DNA of 64,000 nucleotides, from NCBI GenBank assembly GCA_021205755.1, contig JAJPWX010000046.1, positions 1 through 64,000 on the forward strand. The letters are read 5' to 3'. This DNA is from Lachnospiraceae bacterium (GTDB lineage Bacteria; Bacillota; Clostridia; Lachnospirales; Lachnospiraceae). Below, one piece after another: positions 9,753 to 20,211 of the stretch. Both the position numbers and the translations under genes were made by a program. The notes below the pieces were generated by a model, which had not been told where the DNA came from, searched no databases, and saw nothing but the letters and a program-made list of their open reading frames with translations. Positions within the stretch are counted from its first letter, which is position 1. The number at the start of each line of letters is the position of its first letter.

Positions 9753-11525
9753 ATGCCGCAAAAAAGCAGTTACACAGAGATGGTGCCTTATAGGGACACC
9801 TTACTATTTGTGCGTGAAAACGCAGGAAAGAGGTATGAGATATTGAAAAAAGAACAGAACAGACAGAACAATACAGGGAGATTGAAAATTATACCGCTTG
9901 GCGGACTTGGCCTGATCGGTATGAATATCACGGCATTTGAGTATAATGACAGCATTATTGTTGTGGACTGCGGTCTGGCGTTTCCTGAGGAAGACATGCT
10001 GGGGGTTGACCTTGTCATCCCGGATGTCACTTATCTGAAGGAGAACATAGAAAAAGTAAAAGGTTTTGTGTTTACACATGGCCATGAAGATCATATCGGG
10101 GCGATTTCGTATATTTTGAACGATGTAAATGTTCCGCTCTACGCGACGAAGCTGACCATGGGACTGATTGAACATAAGCTCGAGGAGAGCGGTCAGCTTC
10201 GCACCACAAGACGCAAGGTGGTGAAGCAGGGCCAGATGATCAATCTGGGTGATTTTCGGGTGGAATTTATCCGCACTAACCACAGCATCGCGGATGCAGT
10301 GGCACTGGCAATCTATTCTCCGGCAGGAGTCGTGATACACACCGGCGATTTCAAGGTGGATTATACGCCGGTTTTTGGCGATGCGATTGACCTGCAGCGC
10401 TTCGCGGAGCTGGGTAAAAAAGGCGTGCTGGCTTTGATGTGCGACAGTACAAACGCGGAGAACCCAGGCTTCACCGCATCGGAACGCACCGTGGGGAAGA
10501 CGTTTGACCATTTATTTTCTGAGAACGTGAATCACCGCATTTTCATAGCCACCTTTGCTTCCAATGTGGATCGTGTGCAGCAGATCATCAACACAGCTTA
10601 TAAATACGGCCGAAAAGTCGTGATTGAAGGCCGCAGCATGGTGACAGTCATATCGATCGCGTCAGAGCTGGGATATATTAACATTCCGCAGAATACGCTG
10701 ATTGATCTGGATGACATGAAAAATTATACAGACGAGCAGCTTGTGTTGATCACGACAGGCAGCCAGGGAGAACCGATGGCCGCACTTTCACGGATCGCTG
10801 CGAATATGCACAAAAAGATTGCGATCCATCCGAATGATGTCGTGATTTTCAGCTCCAATCCGATCCCCGGCAACGAGAAAGCGGTCTCCAAGGTGATCAA
10901 TGAGCTGTCTGAAAAAGGAATTAAAGTGATTTTCCAGGACACGCATGTTTCCGGGCATGCCTGCCAGGAGGATATCAAACTGATCTATTCTCTGGTAAAG
11001 CCTAAATATGCGATACCGGTGCACGGTGAATACCGTCATTTGAAGGCACAGGCGGAACTGGTGGAAGAGCTTGGTATTCCGAAAGATCATATTTTGATGC
11101 TCAGAGCCGGAGATGTGCTGGAGCTTGACGCGGAATCTGCGGCAGTGACTGGTCAGGTGCAGACTGGCTCCATTCTGGTCGATGGCCTTGGCGTTGGAGA
11201 CGTCGGCAATATTGTGCTGCGCGACCGTCAGCATCTGGCAGAGGATGGTATTGTCATCGCTGTGCTTACGCTGGAAAAATACAGCGGTCAGATCCTTTCC
11301 GGACCGGATATTGTATCCAGAGGCTTTGTGTATGTCCGCGAGGCGGAAGATCTGATGGAAGAAGCCTGCGCGGTTGTGGAAGAAGCGATGGATTACTGTA
11401 ATTCGCACCGCATTCTTGACTGGGCGAAGATGAAGAATACCATTCGGGATTCTCTTGGAGAATTTCTCTGGAAGAGAACGAAGAGAAGACCGATGATACT
11501 TCCAATTATTATGGAAGTCGAGTGA
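9753..11525 (+). CDS. rnj: Ribonuclease J
   Basis: Metallo-beta-lactamase HGHEDHIGAI, beta-CASP; TTGSQGEPMAALSRIA; HGEYRHLKAQAELVEELG. Start codon uncertain. Confidence 0.93.
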   Translation: MPQKSSYTEMVPYRDTLLFVRENAGKRYEILKKEQNRQNNTGRLKIIPLGGLGLIGMNITAFEYNDSIIVVDCGLAFPEEDMLGVDLVIPDVTYLKENIEKVKGFVFTHGHEDHIGAISYILNDVNVPLYATKLTMGLIEHKLEESGQLRTTRRKVVKQGQMINLGDFRVEFIRTNHSIADAVALAIYSPAGVVIHTGDFKVDYTPVFGDAIDLQRFAELGKKGVLALMCDSTNAENPGFTASERTVGKTFDHLFSENVNHRIFIATFASNVDRVQQIINTAYKYGRKVVIEGRSMVTVISIASELGYINIPQNTLIDLDDMKNYTDEQLVLITTGSQGEPMAALSRIAANMHKKIAIHPNDVVIFSSNPIPGNEKAVSKVINELSEKGIKVIFQDTHVSGHACQEDIKLIYSLVKPKYAIPVHGEYRHLKAQAELVEELGIPKDHILMLRAGDVLELDAESAAVTGQVQTGSILVDGLGVGDVGNIVLRDRQHLAEDGIVIAVLTLEKYSGQILSGPDIVSRGFVYVREAEDLMEEACAVVEEAMDYCNSHRILDWAKMKNTIRDSLGEFLWKRTKRRPMILPIIMEVE

Positions 11526-11560
11526 GCAAAAGAGACATTATATAAATAATAAGAGACTAA

Positions 11561-11594
11561 GAGCGCTGAATCAGGATCCTGATTTTTGGCGCTC
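11561..11594 (+). terminator. Hairpin between rnj and ylbF (weak terminator or leader structure)
   Basis: gagcgc...aatcaggatcctgatt...gcgctc nested inverted repeat; no strong downstream U-tract. Confidence 0.45.
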
Positions 11595-11623
11595 AAGTCA
11601 AATGATATGGAAATCAGGGAAGT

Positions 11624-11968
11624 ATGAGAACAATTGAGGAGAGTACACAGGAACTGATTCGCAGCATTCAGACTACAGAAGAATATCGGCGTTATCAGAA
11701 GCTGCGGGAAATAGTAGAAGCGGATTCCGAACTGCGTGGAAAGCTGAATGCGTTCCGAAGAAGGGTTTATCAGGCGCAGACCTCGGATGAGACGCTGAAT
11801 TATTTCAGTGAACAGTCCCGTCTGGGAGCAGACGCGGCGGAACTTCGAAAAAACGAACTGGTGGATGAGTACCTGAAGATGGAGCTGCATATCTGCCGGA
11901 CAATCCAGAAGGTGGCGTTTGAACTGGCAGACGCGATTGACCTTGACCTGGACGAGGTTCTGGGGTAG
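11624..11968 (+). CDS. YlbF/YmcA family regulator
   Basis: Short helical protein with IRSIQTTEEYRRYQKLREIVEADSELRGKLNAFRR. Confidence 0.85.
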   Translation: MRTIEESTQELIRSIQTTEEYRRYQKLREIVEADSELRGKLNAFRRRVYQAQTSDETLNYFSEQSRLGADAAELRKNELVDEYLKMELHICRTIQKVAFELADAIDLDLDEVLG

Positions 11969-12023
11969 CGGAAAATGTGTGTTTTTTTCGATTTAGAACA
12001 GCAGATGGGATGGGACGGAAACG

Positions 12024-12719
12024 ATGATTATACCAGAGCGGATGTCTGTTTACATTAATTCACTGGATACCGGAAACGATACGTTCCTGGATGAATTGGA
12101 GCGTACCGCGATCGCAGATCATGTGCCTGTGATCCGACCGGATATGCAGAGCTTTCTGAAGGTGCTGCTGGCGATCCATCGCCCGCACCGGATTCTGGAA
12201 GTCGGCACGGCAATCGGCTTTTCTGCACTTCTGATGGCTGCAAATACGGATTCTGACTGTCAGATCACTACGATTGAGAATTATGAAAAACGGATTCCGC
12301 TTGCACGGGAAAATTTTAGGCGTGCTGCAATGGAAGAGCGGATTACGCTGATCCCTGGGGACGCACAGGAAATCCTGCCGACATTGAAGGATCCGTTTGA
12401 TTTTATTTTTATGGACGCGGCAAAGGGGCAGTATATTCACTTTCTGCCAGAGGTGCTGCGGCTGCTGCGCGTGGGTGGTGTGCTGGTCTCTGATAATGTA
12501 TTGCAGGATGGCGATATCATGGAATCACACTATGCCGTTGAGCAGCGCAACCGCACGATTTATAAGAGAATGCGGGAATATCTGTATGTATTGAAGCACA
12601 CCGACGGCCTTCTGACCTCGATTGTAGCGGTTGGGGATGGGGCGGCAGTGACAGTGAAGCAGGCGGAAGTGCCGGTGGAATACCTATCAAAGATGAGAGA
12701 GAGGGGATCTGTCTCATGA
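12024..12719 (+). CDS. trmR: O-methyltransferase, tRNA 5-hydroxyuridine methyltransferase type (TrmR-like)
   Basis: ILEVGTAIGFSALLMA, FIFMDAAKGQY; overlaps a U32 peptidase gene as in trmR-trhP operons. Confidence 0.85.
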   Translation: MIIPERMSVYINSLDTGNDTFLDELERTAIADHVPVIRPDMQSFLKVLLAIHRPHRILEVGTAIGFSALLMAANTDSDCQITTIENYEKRIPLARENFRRAAMEERITLIPGDAQEILPTLKDPFDFIFMDAAKGQYIHFLPEVLRLLRVGGVLVSDNVLQDGDIMESHYAVEQRNRTIYKRMREYLYVLKHTDGLLTSIVAVGDGAAVTVKQAEVPVEYLSKMRERGSVS

Positions 12720-14035
12720 GACATCCAGAGTTATTGATCCCGGCGAGTTGCCTGGAGGTATTGAAAACAGCAGTGGTTTATGGCGCCGACGCGGTGTATA
12801 TCGGCGGAGAAGTCTACGGCCTGCGGGCGAAAGCAAAGAATTTTACAATGCCGCAGATGGCGGAGGGAATTGCTTTTGCGCATGCGCATGGCGTCAGGGT
12901 TTATGTGACGGTCAATATTCTGGCCCATAATCGTGATCTGGAAGGGGTGGAGTCGTATCTTCAGGAATTGAGGGATATGCGCCCGGATCCGCCGGACGCT
13001 CTGATTATTGCGGATCCGGGGGTATTTCAGATAGCGAAGCGCGTTTGCCCGGAAATTGAGCGCCATATCAGCACACAGGCGAATAATACGAATTATGAGA
13101 CCTGCCGTTTCTGGTGGGAGCTTGGCGCGAAGCGCATCGTCACCGCGCGAGAGCTTTCCCTGGCTGAGATCAGGGAGCTGCGCGCAAAAATTCCGGCAGA
13201 GATGGAGATTGAGACATTTGTGCACGGGGCGATGTGCATTTCCTATTCCGGGCGCTGCCTGCTCAGCAATTATTTTACCGGACGAGACGCGAATCAGGGA
13301 GCCTGTACGCATCCATGCCGCTGGAAATACGCGGTTGTGGAAGAGACGCGGCCGGGAGAATATCTGCCGATTGAAGAAAATGAGCGCGGCACCTTTATTT
13401 TTAATTCAAAGGATCTGTGCATGATCGAGCATATTCCGGATTTGCTGGAGGCGGGAATTGACAGCTTCAAGATTGAGGGGAGAATGAAAACTGCGCTTTA
13501 TGTCGCGACGGTAGCGCGCACCTATCGTAAGGCAATTGATGACTGTCAGCGGGATCGGGCCTTGTATGAGAAAAATCTGCCCTGGTACAGGGAGCAGATT
13601 TCTAATTGTACCTATCGGCAGTTTACAACTGGATTTTTCTATGGAAAGCCGGATCACGAGTCACAAATCTATGACAGTAATACGTATATAAAAGAATACA
13701 CATACCTGGGGATGATTGGGGACGCCCCCAAAACGAACTGCATGCCTGGCAACATGCCTCAGACGGAAGAAACTGCCTGCAAAACGGACAAGGATACGGG
13801 CGGCTGGTATTCGATTGAACAGCGCAATAAGTTTTCCGTCGGTGAGCTTATCGAGGTGATGAAGCCGGATGGCAGGAATATTCAGACAAGGGTGCTCGGT
13901 ATTCGCGATGAAAGTGGCGTGCCGATGGAGAGTGCGCCGCATCCGCAGCAAAAGCTGATGCTCCGGCTGGAGTGTGAGGCCGGGCAGTATGACATTTTGC
14001 GGAGAGCGGAGAAAACGCATACGCAGGCTGTGTAA
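12716..14035 (+). CDS. U32 family peptidase-like protein (tRNA uridine hydroxylation, TrhP-like)
   Basis: PELLIPASCLEVLKTAVVYGADAVYIGGEVYGLRAKAKNF; cysteine-rich CISYSGRCLLSNY...GACTHPCRW. Confidence 0.9.
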   Translation: MRHPELLIPASCLEVLKTAVVYGADAVYIGGEVYGLRAKAKNFTMPQMAEGIAFAHAHGVRVYVTVNILAHNRDLEGVESYLQELRDMRPDPPDALIIADPGVFQIAKRVCPEIERHISTQANNTNYETCRFWWELGAKRIVTARELSLAEIRELRAKIPAEMEIETFVHGAMCISYSGRCLLSNYFTGRDANQGACTHPCRWKYAVVEETRPGEYLPIEENERGTFIFNSKDLCMIEHIPDLLEAGIDSFKIEGRMKTALYVATVARTYRKAIDDCQRDRALYEKNLPWYREQISNCTYRQFTTGFFYGKPDHESQIYDSNTYIKEYTYLGMIGDAPKTNCMPGNMPQTEETACKTDKDTGGWYSIEQRNKFSVGELIEVMKPDGRNIQTRVLGIRDESGVPMESAPHPQQKLMLRLECEAGQYDILRRAEKTHTQAV

Positions 14036-14098
14036 AGCTTTTCCTGTGTTACGGAAACAGAATATGCGCGTACGGGCGCGCAAAGGAGGCGGTAATAA

Positions 14099-14941
14099 AT
14101 GCGTGAGATTCCGGTCAGCCAGCTGACGGAGACCATTGAACGGTTATGTATTGAAGCGAATGAGCATCTTCCGGAGGATGTGCAGTGTGCACTGAGAGAC
14201 TGCCGCGCCTGCGAGGATGGAGAACTCGCAAAAAGTGTTCTGGATGATATTATTGAGAATTTTGAGATTGCGGATGCCCAGCAGGTACCGATCTGTCAGG
14301 ATACGGGAATGGCCTGTGTGTTTCTGGAGATTGGACAGGATGTGCATCTGACGGGCGGTGATCTGACGGAAGCGGTGAACGAAGGGGTTCGCCGTGGGTA
14401 TGTCAACGGATATCTGCGAAAATCAGTGGTAAAAGACCCGGTTCGCCGCCAGAATACGGGTGACAACACGCCCGCGATGCTGTATACGGAAATCGTTCCG
14501 GGAGAAACGGTTCAGATTACGGTGGGGCCGAAAGGCTTTGGCAGTGAAAATATGAGTATGATCCGCATGTTTAAACCCTCCGCGGGCCTGCAGGGGATCA
14601 AAGATTTTATTCTGGAAGTGGTTGAGACAGCCGGACCGAATCCCTGTCCTCCGATGGTAGTCGGCGTTGGGATTGGAGGTACGTTTGACAAGTGTGCGCT
14701 GCTCGCGAAAAAAGCGTTGATGCGGCCGCTGGATGTAAGAAACCCGGATCCCTTTTATGCGGACCTGGAAACAGAACTGCTGGAAAAGATCAATGCCCTT
14801 GGTATCGGCCCGCAGGGATTTGGCGGCAGGACAACGGCGATTGGGCTGAACATTGAGACGATGCCGACGCACATTGCGGGGATGCCCTGTGCGGTGAATA
14901 TTAGCTGTCATGTGACGCGGCATAAGACGGCGGTTCTCTGA
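14099..14941 (+). CDS. Fumarate hydratase / L(+)-tartrate dehydratase alpha subunit (class I)
   Basis: PICQDTGMACVFLEIG, NTGDNTPAMLYTEIVPG, PCPPMVVGVGIGGTFDK. Confidence 0.93.
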   Translation: MREIPVSQLTETIERLCIEANEHLPEDVQCALRDCRACEDGELAKSVLDDIIENFEIADAQQVPICQDTGMACVFLEIGQDVHLTGGDLTEAVNEGVRRGYVNGYLRKSVVKDPVRRQNTGDNTPAMLYTEIVPGETVQITVGPKGFGSENMSMIRMFKPSAGLQGIKDFILEVVETAGPNPCPPMVVGVGIGGTFDKCALLAKKALMRPLDVRNPDPFYADLETELLEKINALGIGPQGFGGRTTAIGLNIETMPTHIAGMPCAVNISCHVTRHKTAVL

Positions 14942-14949
14942 AAACCCTG

Positions 14950-15006
14950 TTATAGGCCACACCTGTAGTGGCTGAAATAACATGAATTGTTCAGGGGAAC
15001 CTGTAA
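14950..15006 (+). repeat. Small structured repeat, family B, copy 1 (GGYCACACCTGTAGTGRYTGAA)
   Basis: GCCAC-acctgta-GTGGC hairpin inside TTATAGG...CCTGTAA arms; similar to 62617-62675. Confidence 0.55.
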
Positions 15007-15030
15007 CGAATTTAGCAGGAGGATTTCAAA

Positions 15031-15597
15031 ATGGAAAGAAGACGCGTGGAATTGCCGCTTACGGAGGAGCTTGCGCGTACCCTTCATGCGGGTGATCAGG
15101 TGCTTCTGACAGGCACGATCTATACCTCCCGCGATGCGGGGCATAAGAGAATGTGTGAGACGCTTGCAAGAGGCGAGGCGCTGCCATTTGATCCGACGGA
15201 TGCGACGATTTATTATGTCGGACCGACTCCGGCGAAGCCCGGACAGGTGATTGGCTCTGCCGGACCGACCACGAGTGGGCGTATGGATGCTTATGCGCCA
15301 ACCATGATGCGTGTCGGCGCGCGCGGGATGATTGGCAAAGGCGCACGGCTGCCGGAGGTTGTGGAAGCGATGAAACAATATGGCGGCGTGTATTTTGGAG
15401 CAATCGGAGGCGCGGGCGCTCTGCTTGCGAAGTGTATCAAAAAGGCGGAATTGATTGCATATGAGGATCTGGGCGCGGAGGCGCTGCGAAAATTGTACGT
15501 GGAGGATATGCCTCTGGTCGTGATCATTGACTGTGAGGGAAATAATCTGTACGAAGCGGGGCGTGCGGAGTATTTAAATCTACATAAAAAACCATAA
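15031..15597 (+). CDS. Fumarate hydratase / L(+)-tartrate dehydratase beta subunit
   Basis: GDQVLLTGTIYTSRDAGHKR, GPTPAKPGQVIGSAGPTTSGRMD. Confidence 0.93.
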   Translation: MERRRVELPLTEELARTLHAGDQVLLTGTIYTSRDAGHKRMCETLARGEALPFDPTDATIYYVGPTPAKPGQVIGSAGPTTSGRMDAYAPTMMRVGARGMIGKGARLPEVVEAMKQYGGVYFGAIGGAGALLAKCIKKAELIAYEDLGAEALRKLYVEDMPLVVIIDCEGNNLYEAGRAEYLNLHKKP

Positions 15598-15733
15598 TTT
15601 TGTTGATAAAAGAACTGATTTGCGGAGGTAACGCGACTTATATCAGGAGGCAGGAACAAGAGCTTGCGGGAACTATTATGCCACATATGAAGAAAATTTT
15701 TTGCGTGGCACTCACAGAGGAAGGAGAAAAATT

Positions 15734-17290
15734 ATGGCAATGAGAGGAATTTACACATCAGTGAATGATATCCGCAAGCGTGTTTTTGCGGAAGTCGCCA
15801 GGCTTTCTTATGATTACCAGGACGGCGATCTTTCGCAGATGGAATTGATTCCGTACCGGGTGATTCCGGGGGAGGTTTCCACATATCGCGAGAGTGTTTT
15901 TCTGGAGCGGGCGATTGTAAAGGAGCGTATGCGGCTTGCGATGGGCCTGAATCTGCGCTCTGCGTCGGAGCACGCGCCGGTATCCACCGGAGCGGAGGAA
16001 TGCGTCAAGCCGGAAAAATACTATCAGCCGCCGCTGATTAATATTATCAAATTTGCCTGTCACAAATGTCCGGATAATGAGATGCACGTAACAGACGCCT
16101 GCCAGGGCTGCCTGGCGCATCCATGCCGGGAGGTCTGCCCGAAAGGGGCGATTTCTTTTGTAAATGGGCGCTCTGTGATTGACCAGAATAAATGTGTAAA
16201 ATGCGGGAAATGTATGGCTGCCTGCCCTTATGGCGCAATTTTAAAGCTGGAACGCCCCTGTGCAAAAGCCTGCGGAATGAAAGCAATTGGCTCTGACGAA
16301 TATGGGCGTGCGGATATTGATCAGGATAAATGCGTTTCCTGCGGTATGTGTCTGGCAAACTGCCCGTTTGGGGCGATTGCGGATAAGGCGCAGATTTTCC
16401 AGACTATTCAGGCCATTAAAAGTGATACACCTGTATACGCGGCGATTGCGCCAGCGATTGCGGGACAGTTTGGTCCGGAGCTTACACCGGGGAAAATGCG
16501 CTCTGCGCTGCAGGCGCTTGGATTTGAAGATGTGGTGGAAGTAGCGATCGGCGCAGACCTTTGCACAATCGAAGAGGCGAAGGATTTTGTACAGGAAGTG
16601 ATGGAAGAAAAGAAGCTTCCCTTTATGGCGACTTCTTGTTGCCCAGCGTGGTCGATGATGGCGAAAAAACTGTTTCCACAGTATTCGGAATGTATTTCGA
16701 TGGCGCTGACGCCGATGGTTCTGACCGGGCGCCTGATCAAAAAACAGCATCCGGGCTGCAAGGTGGCGTTTATCGGTCCATGCGCGGCGAAAAAGCTGGA
16801 GGCTGGACGGCGCACCATCCGCAGCGATATTGATTTTGTCCTGACATTTGAAGAACTGATGGGGATGTTTGAGGCGAAAGAGGTAGATTTTTCTGCTCTG
16901 GAAGAGCAACCATTGCCACAGGAGGCGAGCGCGGATGGGCGTGGTTTTGCGGTGAGCGGCGGTGTTGCCGGTGCGGTGGTGAACTGTATCAAAGAGCTGT
17001 ATCCGGATCTGGAGGTGAAAACAGAGAGCGCGGAAGGACTGGAGAATTGTCGGAAGCTGCTCTCTCTGGCAAAAGCCGGGAAATACAACGGCTACCTGCT
17101 GGAAGGAATGGCCTGCCCGGGCGGCTGTGTGGCCGGAGCCGGGACGCGCCAGCCCATCGCTAAATCAGCGGCGTCCGTCGGACAGATCAAAAAACAGACT
17201 ACGGCGAAGGTGGCGCTGCAGAGCAGCTATAAAGAACTCTTGGAGGATCTCGAAGAGAGAGCCCAGCTGGTGGCTCCGCCCAAAGACTGA
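15734..17290 (+). CDS. [FeFe]-hydrogenase, monomeric group B-type (ferredoxin-like clusters plus H-cluster)
   Basis: CKCGKCxxxCPYGAI-type 4Fe-4S motifs, TSCCPAW (L1), GPCAAKKLE (L2), EGMACPGGCVAGAGT (L3); ORF opens at 15701. Confidence 0.9.
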   Translation: MAMRGIYTSVNDIRKRVFAEVARLSYDYQDGDLSQMELIPYRVIPGEVSTYRESVFLERAIVKERMRLAMGLNLRSASEHAPVSTGAEECVKPEKYYQPPLINIIKFACHKCPDNEMHVTDACQGCLAHPCREVCPKGAISFVNGRSVIDQNKCVKCGKCMAACPYGAILKLERPCAKACGMKAIGSDEYGRADIDQDKCVSCGMCLANCPFGAIADKAQIFQTIQAIKSDTPVYAAIAPAIAGQFGPELTPGKMRSALQALGFEDVVEVAIGADLCTIEEAKDFVQEVMEEKKLPFMATSCCPAWSMMAKKLFPQYSECISMALTPMVLTGRLIKKQHPGCKVAFIGPCAAKKLEAGRRTIRSDIDFVLTFEELMGMFEAKEVDFSALEEQPLPQEASADGRGFAVSGGVAGAVVNCIKELYPDLEVKTESAEGLENCRKLLSLAKAGKYNGYLLEGMACPGGCVAGAGTRQPIAKSAASVGQIKKQTTAKVALQSSYKELLEDLEERAQLVAPPKD

Positions 17291-17317
17291 CCGAACGTGT
17301 GACCTGTAACCAGTCTT
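17283..17317 (+). terminator. Hairpin after the hydrogenase gene
   Basis: AAGACTG...CAGTCTT inverted repeat enclosing gtgtgacctgtaac; overlaps the stop codon region. Confidence 0.4.
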
Positions 17318-17443
17318 GCGGTGGTGCGCAGACACCAGCGGTGCGTCAGGCAGAAGTGCGCGGATGGCAGGCAGATGATTTTGTGCGGAAAGAGGAATGT
17401 GCCTGAGTCATAAGAGAGACAGAAAGGAAGAAATACAGAAACG

Positions 17444-18325
17444 ATGACGAGAGAGGAATTTCAGAAGCTTACACAGAATCTTCTTTTGGTGGACGGAGCG
17501 ACCGGTTCGAACCTGATGGCGATGGGGATGCCCCGCGGTGTCTGCACGGAAGCCTGGGTACTGGATCATAAGGATGTGCTTCAGGGTCTGCAGAAAGCTT
17601 TTATTGAAGCGGGAAGCCGCGTGATTTATGCGCCGACGTTTGGCGCGAACCGCCATAATCTTGCAAAGCATGGCCTGGAGAATCAGCTTCGCGAGATGAA
17701 TCTGACACTGGCCGGATTCTCAAAAGAGATTGCAACGGACGGCGTGCTGGTGGCAGGGGATATCAGCCCGACCGGCGGGATGATGCAGCCTATGGGTGAC
17801 ATGACTTATGAGAGGGCGTTTGCAATCTATCAGGAACAGATGCGTTATCTGGCAGAAGCGGGGGTTGATCTGCTTGCAGTGGAGACGATGTATCAGATAG
17901 AAGAAACGATGGCGGCAATTGACGCGGCGCACAGTGTCTGCAACCTGCCGATACTCTGTACGGTGACGGTAGAGGCGGACGGCAGTATTTTTACCGGCGG
18001 CAACGCAACCGAAGCGGCGATGGCTTTTGAAGCCGCGGGAGCGGACGCGGTTGGTGTGAACTGCTCGGTGGGGCCGGATCAGCTGGTATCTGTGATCCGC
18101 AATATCCGCGAGAATGTGTCGATTCCGGTGATTGCAAAACCCAACGCGGGTATGCCGCAGATTGATGACGCTGGGAAAGCCATTTACAGCATGGGAGCGG
18201 AAGAATTTGCGCAGCATATGAAAGGCCTGGTGGAAGCAGGAGCGACCATCATCGGCGGCTGCTGCGGTACGACGCCGGAGTATATCCGGGCGGTGGCAGA
18301 GATGTTGGGAAAACTATCTTGCTAA
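17444..18325 (+). CDS. Homocysteine S-methyltransferase domain protein (MetH N-terminal-like, stand-alone)
   Basis: LLVDGATGSNLMAMGMPRG; GVNCSVGPDQ; GGCCGTTPEYI zinc-Cys motif; no B12 domain. Confidence 0.88.
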   Translation: MTREEFQKLTQNLLLVDGATGSNLMAMGMPRGVCTEAWVLDHKDVLQGLQKAFIEAGSRVIYAPTFGANRHNLAKHGLENQLREMNLTLAGFSKEIATDGVLVAGDISPTGGMMQPMGDMTYERAFAIYQEQMRYLAEAGVDLLAVETMYQIEETMAAIDAAHSVCNLPILCTVTVEADGSIFTGGNATEAAMAFEAAGADAVGVNCSVGPDQLVSVIRNIRENVSIPVIAKPNAGMPQIDDAGKAIYSMGAEEFAQHMKGLVEAGATIIGGCCGTTPEYIRAVAEMLGKLSC

Positions 18326-18452
18326 TTCGGGGTACTTGTGCTATCCTTGCGTATATGTCAGTGTCATGCGGGGAAAAGGAATGGCTTCCGAAGCATGGCA
18401 AGTGCCGGTCAGTCTGCACAGGATGAAGACTGGGTGACAGGAGGAGAAAATT

Positions 18453-20126
18453 ATGGAAGAAAAAACGGCAGTTTCGAGAAATTTCATTGAGCAGATCATT
18501 GACACCGATCTCGCGGAAGGCAAATATGAGACCATTTGCACCCGGTTTCCGCCGGAGCCAAATGGGTATCTGCACATCGGTCACGCGAAATCGATTCTTT
18601 TGAATTACGGTCTGGCAAAGAAGTATGGCGGCAGATTTAATCTACGGTTTGACGATACCAACCCGACAAAAGAAAAGACAGAGTTTGTCGATTCTATTAT
18701 CGCTGATGTAAAGTGGCTGGGCGCGGATTTTGAAGATCGGCTGTTTTTCGCGTCGAATTATTTTGATCAGATGTATGAGGCGGCAGTGAAGCTGATTAAG
18801 AAAGGTAAAGCTTTTGTCTGCGACCTTTCTGCGGAAGAGATCCGTGCATACCGCGGTACGCTGACGGAGCCGGGAAAAGAAAGTCCTTACCGGAACCGCA
18901 GCATCGAGGAAAACCTGGAACTGTTTGAAAACATGAAAAACGGCATGTATGAGGATGGCGCAAAGGTGCTCCGCGCGAAGATTGATATGGCATCCCCGAA
19001 CATCAATATGCGTGACCCGGTTATTTACCGTGTGGCACATATGTCGCATCACAATACCGGTGATAAATGGTGCATTTATCCGATGTATGATTTTGCGCAC
19101 CCCATCGAGGATGCGATTGAAGGTGTGACACATTCCATCTGCACGCTGGAGTTTGAGGATCACCGTCCGCTCTATGACTGGGTGGTAAGAGAGGTAGGCT
19201 ATGAGCATCCGCCTAAACAGATCGAATTTGCGAAGCTTTATCTGACGAACGTCGTGACTGGCAAGCGTTACATCAAAAAGCTCGTAGAAGAAGGAATTGT
19301 GGATGGCTGGGACGATCCGCGGCTGGTATCCATCGCGGCGCTGCGGCGGCGCGGTTTTACGCCGGAGTCGATTCAGATGTTTGTCGACCTCTGCGGTATC
19401 AGCAAGAGCCAGAGTTCTGTGGACTACGCGATGCTGGAGTACTGTATCCGCGAGGACCTGAAGATGAAACGCCCGCGTATGATGGCGGTGCTTGATCCGG
19501 TGAAGCTGGTGATTGACAATTATCCGGAAGACCAGATCGAGTATCTGGACGTGGAGCTGAATCTGGAAAATCCGGATCTTGGTATGCGCAAGGTCCCGTT
19601 TGGCCGTGAACTCTATATTGACCGCGAGGACTTCATGGAGAATCCGCCGAAAAAATATTTCCGCCTGTTCCCGGGCAACGAAGTACGCCTGATGGGGGCT
19701 TACTTTGTGAAATGTGTGAGCTTTGAAAAAGACGAAGCTGGAAACGTGACGGAGATTCACTGCACCTATGACCCGGAGACAAAGAGCGGCAGCGGGTTTA
19801 CTGGCCGCAAAGTCAAGGGCACGATTCACTGGGTGGCGGCGAAGTCTGCGCTTCGGGTGACCGTGCGTTTGTATGAGAACATTATTGACGAGTCAAAGGG
19901 CGTGTACAATGAGGATGGCTCTCTGAATTTGAATCCGAACTCTCTGACTGTGTTGAATAACTGTCCGGTGGAACCGGCATTTGCGGATGCAAAGCCATAT
20001 GACAGCTTTCAGTTTGTTCGTCAGGGATACTTCTGTGTGGACGCGAAAGACTCCAGAGAGGATGCACTTGTATTCAACCGGATTGTGTCCTTAAAGAGCT
20101 CCTTCCGTTTACCGAAAGCAGAGTGA
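18453..20126 (+). CDS. glnS: Glutamine--tRNA ligase
   Basis: [17 protein letters not shown] (HIGH), [33 protein letters not shown]. Confidence 0.95.
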   Translation: MEEKTAVSRNFIEQIIDTDLAEGKYETICTRFPPEPNGYLHIGHAKSILLNYGLAKKYGGRFNLRFDDTNPTKEKTEFVDSIIADVKWLGADFEDRLFFASNYFDQMYEAAVKLIKKGKAFVCDLSAEEIRAYRGTLTEPGKESPYRNRSIEENLELFENMKNGMYEDGAKVLRAKIDMASPNINMRDPVIYRVAHMSHHNTGDKWCIYPMYDFAHPIEDAIEGVTHSICTLEFEDHRPLYDWVVREVGYEHPPKQIEFAKLYLTNVVTGKRYIKKLVEEGIVDGWDDPRLVSIAALRRRGFTPESIQMFVDLCGISKSQSSVDYAMLEYCIREDLKMKRPRMMAVLDPVKLVIDNYPEDQIEYLDVELNLENPDLGMRKVPFGRELYIDREDFMENPPKKYFRLFPGNEVRLMGAYFVKCVSFEKDEAGNVTEIHCTYDPETKSGSGFTGRKVKGTIHWVAAKSALRVTVRLYENIIDESKGVYNEDGSLNLNPNSLTVLNNCPVEPAFADAKPYDSFQFVRQGYFCVDAKDSREDALVFNRIVSLKSSFRLPKAE

Positions 20127-20148
20127 GAAATGGCATATGCCATTCGTG

Positions 20149-20174
20149 TCTCTTACAGGTAATCCTGTAAGAGA
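20149..20174 (+). promoter_or_regulatory. Perfect 10-bp inverted repeat between glnS and the MocR-type gene (operator or terminator hairpin)
   Basis: tctcttacag-gtaatc-ctgtaagaga; preceded by the 14-bp palindrome atggcatatgccat at 20130-20143. Confidence 0.6.
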
Positions 20175-20211
20175 TGGTTTTACTGCCCCGGTTATAAGGA
20201 GATACGGCGTT

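Noticed and set aside
18642-19829. 395-aa minus-strand ORF inside glnS
   Set aside because: Antisense to a clear glnS; His/Arg-rich shadow translation.
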